Shown here one piece after another: positions 18,955 to 30,390 of a stretch of 64,000 bases of DNA. The notes under the pieces were generated by a model. That model did no database searches and was not told the DNA's origin. It saw only the letters and a list, made by a program, of their open reading frames with translations. Origin of the DNA: an uncultured Pelagibacteraceae bacterium (GTDB taxonomy: Bacteria; Pseudomonadota; Alphaproteobacteria; Pelagibacterales; Pelagibacteraceae); contig CABZEY010000004.1 in NCBI GenBank assembly GCA_902524955.1, positions 1 to 64,000 on the forward strand. Direction: 5' to 3'. A program made the translations under genes and the position numbers. Position 1 is the first letter of the stretch; the number at the start of each line of letters is the position of its first letter.

Positions 18955-20331
18955 ATGGTTATAACTAGATTTGCTCCTTCGCCAACAGGTAATTTACATA
19001 TTGGTGGTGCAAGAACTGCATTATTCAATTTTCTTTATTCAAAGAATCAAAAAGGTAAATTTTTATTAAGAATTGAAGATACTGATAAGGATAGATCTAA
19101 AAAAGAATTTGAGAGTCAAATAATTTCAAGCTTAAAATGGTTGGGAATAAATTATGACGATAAAGAAATTTATCAATCAGAAAATATATCAAAACATATT
19201 GAAGTGGCTCAAGAGCTTTTAAGGAAAAAACATGCCTATAAATGCTATTGTTTACCAGAAGAATTAGAGCAAGAGAGAAATCAAGCTGTAGCCAAGGGGT
19301 TAAACTATATATACAGCGGAAAATGTAGAAACCTTAAAGAAGAAAAAAATATCCCCTTTGTCATAAGACTAAAAATAGAAAAAAATAAAAATATAATTCT
19401 TCATGATGGAGTTCAGGGGAATGTTGAAATAAACACAAATACTATTGAAGATTTTATAATACTGAGATCAGATAATTCACCTACATATAATTTATCTGCT
19501 TCAGTTGATGATAAAATAATGAATATAAGTCACGTTATAAGAGGAGATGATCACAAAATTAATGCAATAAAACAAATTATATTGTTTCAATTTATGGGAT
19601 GGAAAATTCCAAAATATTTTCATATTCCGCTTATTCATTCATTAGAGGGAAAGAAATTATCTAAAAGAGACAATGCATCTACAACAGATGATTGTAAAAA
19701 AATTGGTATTTTGCCAGTAGCACTTAGAAATTATCTTTTGAGATTGGGGTGGTCATATAAAGATAAGGAAATATTTAATAAGCAAGAAAGTATAAAATTT
19801 TTTAATTTAAAAAATATTGGTAAGTCGCCCTCTAAGTTAGATTTTGAAAGAATTAAATCCTTGAATGAATATTATATTAAAAACTTAGATCAAAAGGAAC
19901 TTTTTAATTATTTTATCATTTTTGTAAATGAATTTAAAAAAAAAATAGAGGAAAAATATTTAAAAATTATTTTTCAAAATTTAAATATTCTTAAAAATAA
20001 AGCAAAAACGCTGGAGGATATCTATAATAATTCAAGTTTCATTTTTGAATATAATCAAACTCTAATATTAAAAAGTAATTTAATTAATGAAAAAAACAAA
20101 GTGTATTTAAATGATTTTTTAGAAGAAATATCAAAAATAGAAGTTTATAGCGAAAAAAAAATAATGGAAATTTCAGAAGAAGTCTTAAAAAAAAATAATA
20201 TAAAGTTTAAAGAATTTGGTGCACCTCTTAGAATGATATTAACTGGCTCATCTAAAGCACCAAGTATAAAGGAAATTGTTGAAATACTTGGAATAAACGA
20301 AACTATTACTCGACTAAAGCGATATATATAA
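18955..20331 (+). CDS. gltX: Glutamyl-tRNA synthetase
   Basis: RFAPSPTGNLHIGGARTALFN; HSLEGKKLSKRDNAS. Confidence 0.96.
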   Translation: MVITRFAPSPTGNLHIGGARTALFNFLYSKNQKGKFLLRIEDTDKDRSKKEFESQIISSLKWLGINYDDKEIYQSENISKHIEVAQELLRKKHAYKCYCLPEELEQERNQAVAKGLNYIYSGKCRNLKEEKNIPFVIRLKIEKNKNIILHDGVQGNVEINTNTIEDFIILRSDNSPTYNLSASVDDKIMNISHVIRGDDHKINAIKQIILFQFMGWKIPKYFHIPLIHSLEGKKLSKRDNASTTDDCKKIGILPVALRNYLLRLGWSYKDKEIFNKQESIKFFNLKNIGKSPSKLDFERIKSLNEYYIKNLDQKELFNYFIIFVNEFKKKIEEKYLKIIFQNLNILKNKAKTLEDIYNNSSFIFEYNQTLILKSNLINEKNKVYLNDFLEEISKIEVYSEKKIMEISEEVLKKNNIKFKEFGAPLRMILTGSSKAPSIKEIVEILGINETITRLKRYI

Positions 20332-20371
20332 ATTAGACATTAACAGTTAAAACTGGTAATAAGCTGTCGCA

Positions 20372-21658
20372 ATGAGTAGTAATGCTAAATTAAAAATTGG
20401 AAATAAAGAATTTGATTTTCCAATTAAAAAAGGGTCAGTTGGTCCATCAGTAATCGATGTTTCTAAGCTTTATGCTCAGACTGAACATTTTACTTTTGAT
20501 CCAGGTTTTACTTCAACAGGAAGTTGCGAGTCCTCAATAACATATATAGATGGTGATAAAGGTAAATGTTATTACAGAGGATATCCTATGGATATTCTCG
20601 CTGAAAAAAGTAATTTTTTAGAGATTGCATATTTACTCTGGTACGGAGAATTACCAACTAAAACAGAATGGGATGAATTTTCGAGTGCAATAAAAAACCA
20701 TACAATGGTTCACGAACAAATTAGAGTTTTTTTTAATGGTTTCAGAAGAGGCGCCCATCCCATGGCAATCATGGTTGCTTCTGTAGCAGCTTTGTCTGCT
20801 TTTTATCCTGACTCAATAAATATAAAAGATCCAGAGCAAAGACGTATTTCGGCAAGAAGAATGGTTGCAAAAATCCCTACACTGGCTGCTATGGCTTATA
20901 AATATAGCTTAGGTCAACCATTTATATATCCAGATAATTCGTTGCCTTATTCAGAAAACTTTATGCAAATGTGCTTTGCAGTTCCTGCAGAGAAATATAA
21001 AATAAATAAAGTTTTCGCTAACGCATTAGATAAAATTTTCATTTTACATGCTGATCATGAACAAAATGCATCTACATCTACTGTAAGATTAGCGGCCTCA
21101 TCCGGGGCTAATCCATTTGCTTCAATTTCAACGGGATTTACATCTTTGTGGGGACCATTGCACGGAGGTGCTAATGAGGCTGCCTTAAATATGCTCAAAG
21201 AAATTGGTGATGTAAAAAATATTTCAAAATATATTGAAAAAGCTAAAGATAAAAAAGATCCATTTAAATTAATGGGTTTTGGACATAGAGTTTATAAAAA
21301 TTATGATCCACGTGCTAAAGTAATGCAAAAAACTTGTCACGAGGTACTTAATGAAATTGGAAATACAGATAATAAGTTACTTCAGGTTGCCAAAGAACTT
21401 GAAAAAATAGCTTTAAATGATGAGTATTTTATTGAAAAAAAACTGTATCCAAATATTGATTTTTACTCAGGAATCACTCTTAGTGCAATGGGCTTTCCAA
21501 CTACTATGTTCACTGTATTGTTTGGTTTGGCAAGGACTGTTGGGTGGTTAGCACATTGGAAAGAAATGATGATAGATGAAAAGATGAAGATTGGAAGACC
21601 AAGGCAACTTTATACTGGACCAAGTCCAAGAGTATTTAAAGAACTACATAAAAGATAA
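20372..21658 (+). CDS. gltA: Citrate synthase
   Basis: [62 protein letters not shown]. Confidence 0.98.
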   Translation: MSSNAKLKIGNKEFDFPIKKGSVGPSVIDVSKLYAQTEHFTFDPGFTSTGSCESSITYIDGDKGKCYYRGYPMDILAEKSNFLEIAYLLWYGELPTKTEWDEFSSAIKNHTMVHEQIRVFFNGFRRGAHPMAIMVASVAALSAFYPDSINIKDPEQRRISARRMVAKIPTLAAMAYKYSLGQPFIYPDNSLPYSENFMQMCFAVPAEKYKINKVFANALDKIFILHADHEQNASTSTVRLAASSGANPFASISTGFTSLWGPLHGGANEAALNMLKEIGDVKNISKYIEKAKDKKDPFKLMGFGHRVYKNYDPRAKVMQKTCHEVLNEIGNTDNKLLQVAKELEKIALNDEYFIEKKLYPNIDFYSGITLSAMGFPTTMFTVLFGLARTVGWLAHWKEMMIDEKMKIGRPRQLYTGPSPRVFKELHKR

Positions 21659-22768
21659 TCAATTTAAATTTTGAATTATATCATCAGCAATTTTTCTTGA
21701 AGTATTTTTATTAGACAATTCTTTTAAAATATCACTGTAACCATCTACTAATTCTTTTAATTTGTTTTTATTTTCAAAAAATTCATCTATTTTAGAAATA
21801 ATTTTTTTTGAATTACAATTGTTTTGTATAAATTCAGGCACTATTTGTTTGTTTGCAATAATGTTTATTATGTTAACATATCTTACTTTAACAAACGGTT
21901 TAATTATAATATAATTTAACCAGCTAAGCTTATATATTGTAATAAATGGAACTTGTAACCTACACAAATCTAAGCTAATTGTTCCTGATTTTGATATTGT
22001 TACTAAAGAATTTTTAAAATATTCCACTTTTAATTTTTCATCAATATTAACAAAAAAAGTAACATCTTTTAGTTTTTCAAGATATTTTTTTACAATATCA
22101 ACCGTATCCTTGGTTACTGCAAAATGGTATTGAAATCGATTGTTATAATTTTTTATTATGTCTAAAAATATTGGCATAAAAATATGTATTTCTTTTTTTC
22201 TACTTCCTGGACAAAAGGAAATAATTTTTTTCTCAACACTTAAATCATAATTTGAATTTTTAAAATTTTCAAAAAAAGGATGTCCTACATAAACGTTATT
22301 GATAAGATATTTATCAAAATATTTTTTTTCAAATTTAAAAAGTAAATAAATTTTATCTATTAATTTTTTAATATTATGACCACGACTTTCTCTCCATGCC
22401 CAAATTGATGGGGCAACAAAATGAAAAAATTTTGCTTGAATTTTATTTCTATCTTTTATTTTTTTAATTACTTGAAAAACAAAATCTGGAGAATCTACTG
22501 AAAATACAATATCAGGTTTAAAGATCTCTATGTAATTTACAGTTTGATCAATTTTTTTTTTAATATAAAAAATATTTTTAACAACGTCTGTTATTCCAAA
22601 AAAAGTAATATCTTTACTTTCAAATGGACCGCTTATTCCTTTATTTTTTAGATTTGATCCAACAATACCTTTGATGTCAATCTTTTTTGAATCAATGTAA
22701 TCTATAATTTTGGATGCCAAAATGTCACCAGATAACTCACCTGTTATAACAAAAATTTTTTTTTTCAT
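21659..22768 (-). CDS. lpxB: Lipid-A-disaccharide synthase
   Basis: ITGELSGDILASKII; HFVAPSIWAWRE; SFCPGSRKKEI; SKSGTISLDL. Confidence 0.95.
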   Translation of the reverse strand: MKKKIFVITGELSGDILASKIIDYIDSKKIDIKGIVGSNLKNKGISGPFESKDITFFGITDVVKNIFYIKKKIDQTVNYIEIFKPDIVFSVDSPDFVFQVIKKIKDRNKIQAKFFHFVAPSIWAWRESRGHNIKKLIDKIYLLFKFEKKYFDKYLINNVYVGHPFFENFKNSNYDLSVEKKIISFCPGSRKKEIHIFMPIFLDIIKNYNNRFQYHFAVTKDTVDIVKKYLEKLKDVTFFVNIDEKLKVEYFKNSLVTISKSGTISLDLCRLQVPFITIYKLSWLNYIIIKPFVKVRYVNIINIIANKQIVPEFIQNNCNSKKIISKIDEFFENKNKLKELVDGYSDILKELSNKNTSRKIADDIIQNLN

Positions 22769-23556
22769 TATGATGCAGTTATAAATAAACCATGTTTGTT
22801 TGCTAAGTTAAGAGCCTTTTTCTGATCAAGAAATATGTTTTGATTCTTTTTTAAAAAAATTCCTTTTAACTTAGATTTAATACATAATTGCACTGTTTTA
22901 TAACCTATAGTCGGCAAATCATAACTTAAACTTTGTTTTTTTTTTGGAAGCTTGATCAAAACACCTGAATTACTTTTTATTTTAAATCTAATTTTTGCTA
23001 CTCTTTTTAACATCTCATCAGTACCTTCAGCCGCCTCAATTGCCATGACGTAACCATTATCCAACAATATCCCCTGAGCAATATCAAATTTACTCAAAGT
23101 ATTAAGAATTTTTTTTCCTTTTGAAAAATCTTTAATATCTTCAGCGGAAGGTCTGCTTTTGGTAATAGTTTTGTTAATCAGTAAATGCTTACAATATATA
23201 TGACTACCTACAACTTTTATCTTATTTTTTTTTAAAATGTGAGTAGCAAAGTTTAAAATATTGCCATCACCCTTTTTGAAAGCATTAATTAATTTTGGTA
23301 AGTAAGATATAGCTTTTAAATCAAATTTCATACTACTTAAATTTGGTCTCTTAACATAACCTGCAAAAATTACTTTCTTTACTTTATTTTTTTTTAGTAT
23401 CATTAATATTTTTCCAAATTGACCTAATTGTATATCTATTGAGTTTTTAATTTTTTTATTTGATAAATTAAAAATAATATATTTTTTATTATTTCTACTT
23501 AATGAAGAAAAAATTTCTTTTGGTAATGTTCCACTGCCTGCAAAAATACCAATCAT
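22768..23556 (-). CDS. lpxI: UDP-2,3-diacylglucosamine pyrophosphatase LpxI (DUF1009)
   Basis: IGIFAGSGTLP; DIAQGILLDNGYVMAIEAAEGTDEMLKRV; DLPTIGYKTV. Confidence 0.92.
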   Translation of the reverse strand: MIGIFAGSGTLPKEIFSSLSRNNKKYIIFNLSNKKIKNSIDIQLGQFGKILMILKKNKVKKVIFAGYVKRPNLSSMKFDLKAISYLPKLINAFKKGDGNILNFATHILKKNKIKVVGSHIYCKHLLINKTITKSRPSAEDIKDFSKGKKILNTLSKFDIAQGILLDNGYVMAIEAAEGTDEMLKRVAKIRFKIKSNSGVLIKLPKKKQSLSYDLPTIGYKTVQLCIKSKLKGIFLKKNQNIFLDQKKALNLANKHGLFITAS

Positions 23557-24335
23557 TTTAAAGGTCTACAAATATCTCTATTTGGGTTTTTTTTATTAAT
23601 AAACTCTATTAAATTTTGATTTAATTTAGAATTATTTTCTAATTTTGATACAAATTCTTTCATATTAATTGCTTCAAATAAACTTTGAATTATTTTTTTG
23701 TAATTCTCTATTTCGCTATTTTTAAAACCTTTTCGCTTAAGTCCAATTAAATTTATATTTTCAAAATATGATCTATTACCTTTGACAACTGTATAAGGTA
23801 AAACATCTCTATCGACACCCGTCATACCTCCTATCATTGCACCTTTGCCTATTTTTGTGAATTGTAATACTGCAGAATTTCCTCCAATAATAACATCGTC
23901 ATCAAATATACAGTGTCCCGCAATAGCTGCATTATTTGCGATTACTAAGTTATTTCCTAATTGACAGTCGTGACCAATATGAGATCCAACCATAAATAAG
24001 TTATTATTTTGAATTTTTGTAATTAACCCACCATGTTCAGTCCCCAAACTTATATTTGAGTACTCGCGAAATGAATTGTTGTCACCAATCTCTAGATAGC
24101 TTTTTTCTCCTTTAAACTTTAAATCTTGTGGTGGTGTACCAACACTACAATAAGGGAAAAATTTATTTTTTTTACCGATTTTAGTATTTCCTTGAATGTT
24201 TACAGAATTAATCAAACTACAGTCATCTCCGATCTCTACATTCTCACCAATAACGCAGAAATCTCCAATAAATACATTTTTTCCTATTTTCGCGTTCTTA
24301 TGTATTGATGCCTTAGAACTAATCATTTCTATCAA
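23553..24335 (-). CDS. lpxA: UDP-GlcNAc O-acyltransferase
   Basis: Hexapeptide repeats; HDCQLGNNLVIANNAAIAGHCIFDD; GGMTGVDRDVLPYTVVKGNR. An internal ATG at 24326 may be the true start. Confidence 0.95.
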   Translation of the reverse strand: MIEMISSKASIHKNAKIGKNVFIGDFCVIGENVEIGDDCSLINSVNIQGNTKIGKKNKFFPYCSVGTPPQDLKFKGEKSYLEIGDNNSFREYSNISLGTEHGGLITKIQNNNLFMVGSHIGHDCQLGNNLVIANNAAIAGHCIFDDDVIIGGNSAVLQFTKIGKGAMIGGMTGVDRDVLPYTVVKGNRSYFENINLIGLKRKGFKNSEIENYKKIIQSLFEAINMKEFVSKLENNSKLNQNLIEFINKKNPNRDICRPLK

Positions 24336-24783
24336 CTATTGTAGCCATCCATTCAGCATCTGCCATTTTTTGTCCATCACAAAAGGCTTCACCCTTATAT
24401 CTCCAAATTTTACCTTTAATTTTATCAACATTGCAATTTAAGTATAAATCACAAGGAGGTAAAACTGGTTTTCTAAATCTAGCATTTTGAACTGACATTA
24501 AATAAACTAATTTATCTTCCACCTCTTTTTTATCAATACTGTATGCGGCTAATGCAGCAGCAGCTTGACCAAAAGATTCAACTATCATAACACCGGGCAT
24601 TACTGGTTGACCAGGAAAATGACCTTGGACATAAAATTTATCTGTATTTATTTTTAAATGTCCTAATGCAGATTTCATAGGGACAATATTAAATAAGTTA
24701 TCTAATAATAACATTGGTTCTCTATGTGGAAGGAGATCTTGTATTTGAATTTTGTTTATAAATGGCAGATCTTTATTGATCAT
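24319..24783 (-). CDS. fabZ: 3-hydroxyacyl-ACP dehydratase FabZ
   Basis: LLPHREPMLLLD; VQGHFPGQPVMPGVMIVESFGQAAA. Confidence 0.97.
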   Translation of the reverse strand: MINKDLPFINKIQIQDLLPHREPMLLLDNLFNIVPMKSALGHLKINTDKFYVQGHFPGQPVMPGVMIVESFGQAAAALAAYSIDKKEVEDKLVYLMSVQNARFRKPVLPPCDLYLNCNVDKIKGKIWRYKGEAFCDGQKMADAEWMATIVDRND

Positions 24784-25741
24784 TATTTTTCCTTTTTAAA
24801 AAATCTCTAATTTTCATTGATGGAAAACCAATTACTTTAGAACCATCGCTTAAATTATTTAATATACCTGAATGACCACCAATATTTACATTATTCCCTA
24901 TTTTCAAATGACCAGAAATTCCAGCCTGACCACCGATCATACATTTATCACCAATAATAGAGCTGCCTGCAACACCGACTTGCCCAGCGATAAAACAAAA
25001 TGAGCCAATCTTTACATTATGAGCAATATGTACAAGGTTATCAATCATAGTGAACTTACCTATAATTGTATTAGAGAAAGACCCTCTATCTATTGTACAA
25101 TTCGAACCTATATATACATCATCATTTATTATGACACATCCAATATGTGGAATAAAAGTTAATTTATTATTTATTACTTTAAACCCATAACCGATTTTAC
25201 CAATTACAGTGCCATCATTAATAATCACATTATCACCAATTACTGCATTAGAAATTGTACAATTAGATCCAATTGTTACATTATTACCGATAGTAATATT
25301 TTTTTTTAATACAGAATTAAAACCTATGCTAAAATTTTTTCCAATTTTGACTGTGTTGTCAACATATACATTTTTTTTTAACAAAGACTTGTATTTATTG
25401 TTTTGTTTATATTTCCAATTATCACTATCGGCATCTGGGTAAAATAATTTTGAAATAATTATAAAATCTAAAAGTGGCTCCTTTGAAATTATAGGCGTAC
25501 AACTTTCTTTTAATTGAGAAGCAAATTTTTCTTTTATTAAACAATAAGAAGCATTTGTATTTTTTAAATTATTTATATATTTGACGTTTTCAAAAAAAGT
25601 AATATCACCTTTTGTGGAGTTAATAAGATTTGAAACATTTTTAATTTTTTTTTTTGAAAATTTTTCTTTTTTTGAAAAATAAGTTTTTTCAATTATATAA
25701 TCGAGATCAAACGGTCCTTTATTTATAAATAGAGATTCCAT
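24773..25741 (-). CDS. lpxD: UDP-3-O-acylglucosamine N-acyltransferase
   Basis: Hexapeptide repeats; CTIDRGSFSNTIIGKFTMIDNLVHIAHNVKIG. Confidence 0.95.
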   Translation of the reverse strand: MESLFINKGPFDLDYIIEKTYFSKKEKFSKKKIKNVSNLINSTKGDITFFENVKYINNLKNTNASYCLIKEKFASQLKESCTPIISKEPLLDFIIISKLFYPDADSDNWKYKQNNKYKSLLKKNVYVDNTVKIGKNFSIGFNSVLKKNITIGNNVTIGSNCTISNAVIGDNVIINDGTVIGKIGYGFKVINNKLTFIPHIGCVIINDDVYIGSNCTIDRGSFSNTIIGKFTMIDNLVHIAHNVKIGSFCFIAGQVGVAGSSIIGDKCMIGGQAGISGHLKIGNNVNIGGHSGILNNLSDGSKVIGFPSMKIRDFLKRKNNDQ

Positions 25742-25749
25742 ATTTTAAT

Positions 25750-27984
25750 TTAAAAATTACTACCAATTTGAAAACTAAAACTTTCTTCTAAATCACCGTC
25801 AGCTTTACTTATAGTCTCGGATAAAGTAATTGAAAGGGGTCCTAAAGGTGAAACCCACTCTAAAGACAAACCCGCTGAACTCCTTAATTTATTACTGTCA
25901 AGAGAATCATTGAAATCAACACCCCAAACATTTCCAGTATCTAAAAAAACTATACTTTTTGCATTCCAACTATCAGGTATTGGATTTGGAATTGTTGAAG
26001 ATAAGCTCGCATAAGCAGAATAATTTCCACCGATATGGTCTGCTCCATCTTTTGGTCCAATCCCGTAACTTTCAAAACCTCTTAATTTAGATTGTCGCAA
26101 AAATTTTCTATCACTAAGTTTAATATCCTCATCACCTAAAGAATTAATAGTATTAACACCACTCTTAAGACTGAAAATATAATCGCTAGAAATTGAATGA
26201 TAAATTGCACCCGTTAAATTGTTCTCAATATAAGTGATATCACTACCAGGTATGGCCAAACCTTGACCAAAACCTACTCTATAACCCTTGCTGGGTTGAA
26301 ATCCACTGTCTCTTTTATCATTTGATATAAAGTATGAACCTTTAAAGGTTAAATAATCTCCTTCTCTAGATTTGTATAAATTGGAAGCTGAACTATTTGT
26401 ATCAATACTGTCTCGATCTACACCGATTCCTGTTGATAAACTTACATCCTCATAAATATTATACTTGGTTGAAATTGAATTGCCAATTTTTTTACTTTCA
26501 TATCCAGCATTTGTAAAATCTGTACTAATTGCAAAAACATTGTAATTAAATGTATTACCAGTATTCATAAAATCAGGTAAAGATAAACCAACATTACCTG
26601 AAATTTTTTCAGTACCAACACTAACATTTCCATCAAGTGTAATACCTTTACCAAATAGATTTTTTTCTACTATTGTTGAGCTTACTGTACTACCTGAAGA
26701 GCCAACGCCGATACCTGCGGAAACAGACCCTGTAGGCTGTTCTTCAACTGATATATTTAAATCTACTTTTTCATTTCCTAAATTTTTGGTATTAAATTTT
26801 ACATCTTTGAAAATTCTTAAACTTTTTACCTTATCAATCGATTTTAAAACTTTATAATCTAAATAACTGTCTCCTTCGGAGAATAATAAATTCCTTCTAA
26901 TAACACTTTCTTCCGTTATTGTATTACCACTTATATTAATTAAATTCACAAATTTTCTTGGTTTTTTTACAAACTCAAATTCAATATCTAGTTTATTTTT
27001 TTCTAACTTATTTATTTTGTTAAAAAATGTGACAAATTCAATTTTTTTATTACGCAAGTACTCATTAATTAAATTATTTATATCATCAATTTTTTTTTGT
27101 GAAAAAGTTCCTTTAAGTTTCTTTGAAATAATTTTATTTAAATCTTTTATATTTTCTTCATTTAAATTTTTTGCATTGTCATTAATTACAGATTTTGAAA
27201 AAAAATATTTTTGCCCTGAATTTATTGAAAAAGTTAAATTAGCTAAATTATTACCAATAAAATTTATATCCGATGACGTAATTTGTACATCATAATACCC
27301 ATTGTTTAAATAAAATCTTTTTAATAAATTTTTATCAAAATTAATTCTTTTTTTGTTCACGAGAGATGATGAGCTTAAAAATTTCCACCACCCATCTTCG
27401 GTTGATGAAACGACATCAGATAAAGTTGATGATTTATACTTTTTATTACCTATAAAAAAAATTCTATTTATTTTATATTTTTCTTTTCTATCAATATTAA
27501 TAACTACATTAAGAGCATTGCCTGATATTTTTGAAATGTTTGTATTGACCTCAACATCAAAAAAACCGGCATCTAAATAATTGTCTTTGATCTTTTCAAT
27601 ATCTTTCTTAAGCAAAGCTTCTGAAAAAATTTTATTTTGACCAAGAGATAAATTCTCATAAAAGAATTCTTCACGTTTATTATTGACGACTCCGTTTAAA
27701 TAAAAAAAATCAATTATCGGGTTCTCTTCAACTAATATTTGAATTGTATTCTTAATTATTTTCAGAGAAACTTTACTGAAATAATTTGTATTATAAAGTT
27801 TTTTTTGAAAATTATTTAAATCTTCGACATCATATTTTTTATTTTTTTTTAGATCTATTATACTGATTATTGTTTGATCAGAGATTCTTTTATTTCCTAA
27901 GATCTTATAATTATAATTTTCATTTGCATATACTTTAGAAAAAAAGATTAAGAATATAATAAAAAATTTAAATATAATTTTCAT
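25750..27984 (-). CDS. bamA: Outer membrane assembly factor BamA (POTRA + beta-barrel)
   Basis: POTRA-like repeats; LRGFESYGIGPKD; C-terminal barrel ending in ...FQIGSNF. Confidence 0.94.
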   Translation of the reverse strand: MKIIFKFFIIFLIFFSKVYANENYNYKILGNKRISDQTIISIIDLKKNKKYDVEDLNNFQKKLYNTNYFSKVSLKIIKNTIQILVEENPIIDFFYLNGVVNNKREEFFYENLSLGQNKIFSEALLKKDIEKIKDNYLDAGFFDVEVNTNISKISGNALNVVINIDRKEKYKINRIFFIGNKKYKSSTLSDVVSSTEDGWWKFLSSSSLVNKKRINFDKNLLKRFYLNNGYYDVQITSSDINFIGNNLANLTFSINSGQKYFFSKSVINDNAKNLNEENIKDLNKIISKKLKGTFSQKKIDDINNLINEYLRNKKIEFVTFFNKINKLEKNKLDIEFEFVKKPRKFVNLINISGNTITEESVIRRNLLFSEGDSYLDYKVLKSIDKVKSLRIFKDVKFNTKNLGNEKVDLNISVEEQPTGSVSAGIGVGSSGSTVSSTIVEKNLFGKGITLDGNVSVGTEKISGNVGLSLPDFMNTGNTFNYNVFAISTDFTNAGYESKKIGNSISTKYNIYEDVSLSTGIGVDRDSIDTNSSASNLYKSREGDYLTFKGSYFISNDKRDSGFQPSKGYRVGFGQGLAIPGSDITYIENNLTGAIYHSISSDYIFSLKSGVNTINSLGDEDIKLSDRKFLRQSKLRGFESYGIGPKDGADHIGGNYSAYASLSSTIPNPIPDSWNAKSIVFLDTGNVWGVDFNDSLDSNKLRSSAGLSLEWVSPLGPLSITLSETISKADGDLEESFSFQIGSNF

Positions 27985-29090
27985 AACTTTATTTTTTTTG
28001 CATAATTAATGGTTTCAAATATATCTTTAATATTCTTAATATTTTTTTTTGATTTTTTTAATAATTCATTGTGTTTAAATAATTTTACAAGTTTGTCTAC
28101 AATTTCACCATATTTAACCTCTTTTTTAAGGTATTTTTCCACTAGCCTTTGATTTAAAACTGTGAAAATTATAAATCCTGCCGTAGTGCAGTTTTTTAAA
28201 ATATAAAAACCAAGTTTTACAATGGGAAATTTCTTAATATCTACATCATGATATTTTGAATAAAAATTATTCAAATTAATTTTAAAATTATTACTAACAC
28301 CCAAACAATTAGAAATTGGGATTATCATATTAGGGGTGTGCATAATTGGTAAAACAATATTGTTATGTAATTTGATAATTGCATGAGTATTTGATCTACT
28401 TTCAATTTTGATACCCAGCTTATTGGTTGGTAATTTAAATAATATTTTTGCTTCAAACAATTCTAGAACTTTGTTAGCAAATGTTGAAGAGTCAATGCTA
28501 ATTTTTTTTCCCATTTTCCATGTTGGATGATTAATAACTTTATTTAAACTTTCATTATAATTAATTTTTTTTTTTAAAAATGGACCACCTGAGGCTGTAA
28601 TATAAATTTTTTTTATATCTTTTTTTAGATTGAAAGATTTTAAAAAAAAATCAATACAGTGATGCTCAGAGTCAATTGGGATTACTTCACATTTGTATTT
28701 TTTTGCCAGATTTAAAAAAACTTCTCCACCACAGACAATAGTTTCTTTGTTTGCAATAAGAAGTTTTTTTGAAATTTTAATTAATTGAAAATTAATATTA
28801 ATTGCATCATAACCTGACACTCCAGAAATTATAAAATCAATTTTTTTTTTCCTCTTTTTCAAAAAAGTTTCTTTTGAAATTAAACATTTTTTTTTAATCT
28901 TTTTATTTTTATAATTACTTGTTAAAAAAATATTCTTAGGATTAAATTTTAAATATTGTTTGTAAAGTTTGTTTAAATTTGTGTTAGCGGCAAGTGAAAT
29001 TAATTTAAAACTTTTTTTATTTTTTTCATATACCTCTAAAGCAGATTTTCCTATAGAACCAGTTGAGCCAATTATTGCTAAAGTTTTCAT
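27981..29090 (-). CDS. dxr: 1-deoxy-D-xylulose-5-phosphate reductoisomerase
   Basis: IIGSTGSIGKSALEV; ANKETIVCGG; PIDSEHHCI; TASGGPFL. Confidence 0.96.
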   Translation of the reverse strand: MKTLAIIGSTGSIGKSALEVYEKNKKSFKLISLAANTNLNKLYKQYLKFNPKNIFLTSNYKNKKIKKKCLISKETFLKKRKKKIDFIISGVSGYDAININFQLIKISKKLLIANKETIVCGGEVFLNLAKKYKCEVIPIDSEHHCIDFFLKSFNLKKDIKKIYITASGGPFLKKKINYNESLNKVINHPTWKMGKKISIDSSTFANKVLELFEAKILFKLPTNKLGIKIESRSNTHAIIKLHNNIVLPIMHTPNMIIPISNCLGVSNNFKINLNNFYSKYHDVDIKKFPIVKLGFYILKNCTTAGFIIFTVLNQRLVEKYLKKEVKYGEIVDKLVKLFKHNELLKKSKKNIKNIKDIFETINYAKKIKL

Positions 29091-29713
29091 ATTATTAAAT
29101 AAATTATATTAAACATTATTACTAAAAATATAAAACCATCTAATCTATCTAGTAAACCGCCGTGACCTGGTATCAAATTCGAATAATCTTTTATTTTGTT
29201 TAATCTTTTAAAATATGAAAAAAACAAGTCTCCGAATATAACTATTAATGTACAGCAAAATAAAAATAAAATATTCATATATAAAGTTTTAAATATGTTA
29301 ATTTCATAATAATAAATATATAAGAGATTTAGCTGAACAAGTATTATACTACCAAAATATCCTGATAACGTTTTGTTTGGACTTATAAAATTAATTTTTT
29401 TACCACCTACTAGTTTACCAAATAAATAGCCTCCGCTATCTGAAGACCATGTGATAAATGTTATTAAAAAAACAATTTTTAAACCTTCAGCTAAATACCT
29501 AAGGTTATAAAAAGAATACAAAAAAATTAGAAAAATAAAAAATAATACTATTTTTATATAGACTATTTTAAGTTTAGAAATTTCAAAAATAAAAAGTACA
29601 AACAGTGAAAATAATAAAAAATTAAATGCAAATCCTTCATTTAAAATACAAAAAATAAATATTGGCCCTAAAAAAAAAATTGAAAGAATTCTTTTTAAAA
29701 AATTATTTTTCAT
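29087..29713 (-). CDS. cdsA: Phosphatidate cytidylyltransferase
   Basis: SDSGGYLFGKLVGGKKINFISPNKTLSGYFG; DLFFSYFKRLNKIKDYSNLIPGHGGLLDRLDG signature. Confidence 0.94.
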   Translation of the reverse strand: MKNNFLKRILSIFFLGPIFIFCILNEGFAFNFLLFSLFVLFIFEISKLKIVYIKIVLFFIFLIFLYSFYNLRYLAEGLKIVFLITFITWSSDSGGYLFGKLVGGKKINFISPNKTLSGYFGSIILVQLNLLYIYYYEINIFKTLYMNILFLFCCTLIVIFGDLFFSYFKRLNKIKDYSNLIPGHGGLLDRLDGFIFLVIMFNIIYLII

Positions 29714-30390
29714 TTTCCAAAGTTTCTTTTAATTTTTATAAATTTTTTTAAAATATTTTGTAAATCTGCCACCTTAAAATCTGGCCATAATTTCTTTTGA
29801 AAGAAAAGTTCAGAGTATGCAGCTTGCCATAAAAGAAAATCGCTTAATCTTTTGTAACCACCTGTTCTAATTATAATTTCTGGATGATTACTTGAAGCTG
29901 TAAATAAATATTTTTCAATATTTGAAACATTTATTTTTTTTTTATTTTTTATTAACATTTTAACTACATTTAAAATTTCTGTCTTAGAGCTGTAATTTAT
30001 AGCAACATTCAGTATTAATTTTGATTTAAATTTATTTAGCTCTTCAGAACATGATATCAACATTTTTCTCAGACTTATTGGTAATAATTGAATTTCGCCT
30101 ATAAAATTTATTTTGATTTTATATTTTTTAAAATAATAAATATTTTTTTGTAAGTAGTTTTTAAGCAACTTAAATATATTATTGATTTCATTCTTGCTTC
30201 TTTTTTTTAAATTATCTTTTGATAACGCATAAATGGTTAGGTGAGGTATTTTTTTTTTAATACAAAATTCGACTATATTTCTGATATTTTTTATTCCTTT
30301 TTCATGTCCGATTAATCTATTGTTAAAATTCTTTTTACCCCACCTGCCATTACCATCCATGATAATAGCAATATGATTTGGTAAACTCAT
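29710..30390 (-). CDS. uppS: Undecaprenyl diphosphate synthase
   Basis: HIAIIMDGNGRWG; IIIRTGGYKRLSDFLLWQAAYSEL. Confidence 0.95.
   Translation of the reverse strand: MSLPNHIAIIMDGNGRWGKKNFNNRLIGHEKGIKNIRNIVEFCIKKKIPHLTIYALSKDNLKKRSKNEINNIFKLLKNYLQKNIYYFKKYKIKINFIGEIQLLPISLRKMLISCSEELNKFKSKLILNVAINYSSKTEILNVVKMLIKNKKKINVSNIEKYLFTASSNHPEIIIRTGGYKRLSDFLLWQAAYSELFFQKKLWPDFKVADLQNILKKFIKIKRNFGK

Noticed and set aside
20344-20355. 12-bp palindrome CAGTTAAAACTG between gltX and gltA
   Set aside because: Too short and isolated to claim as an operator without conservation data.
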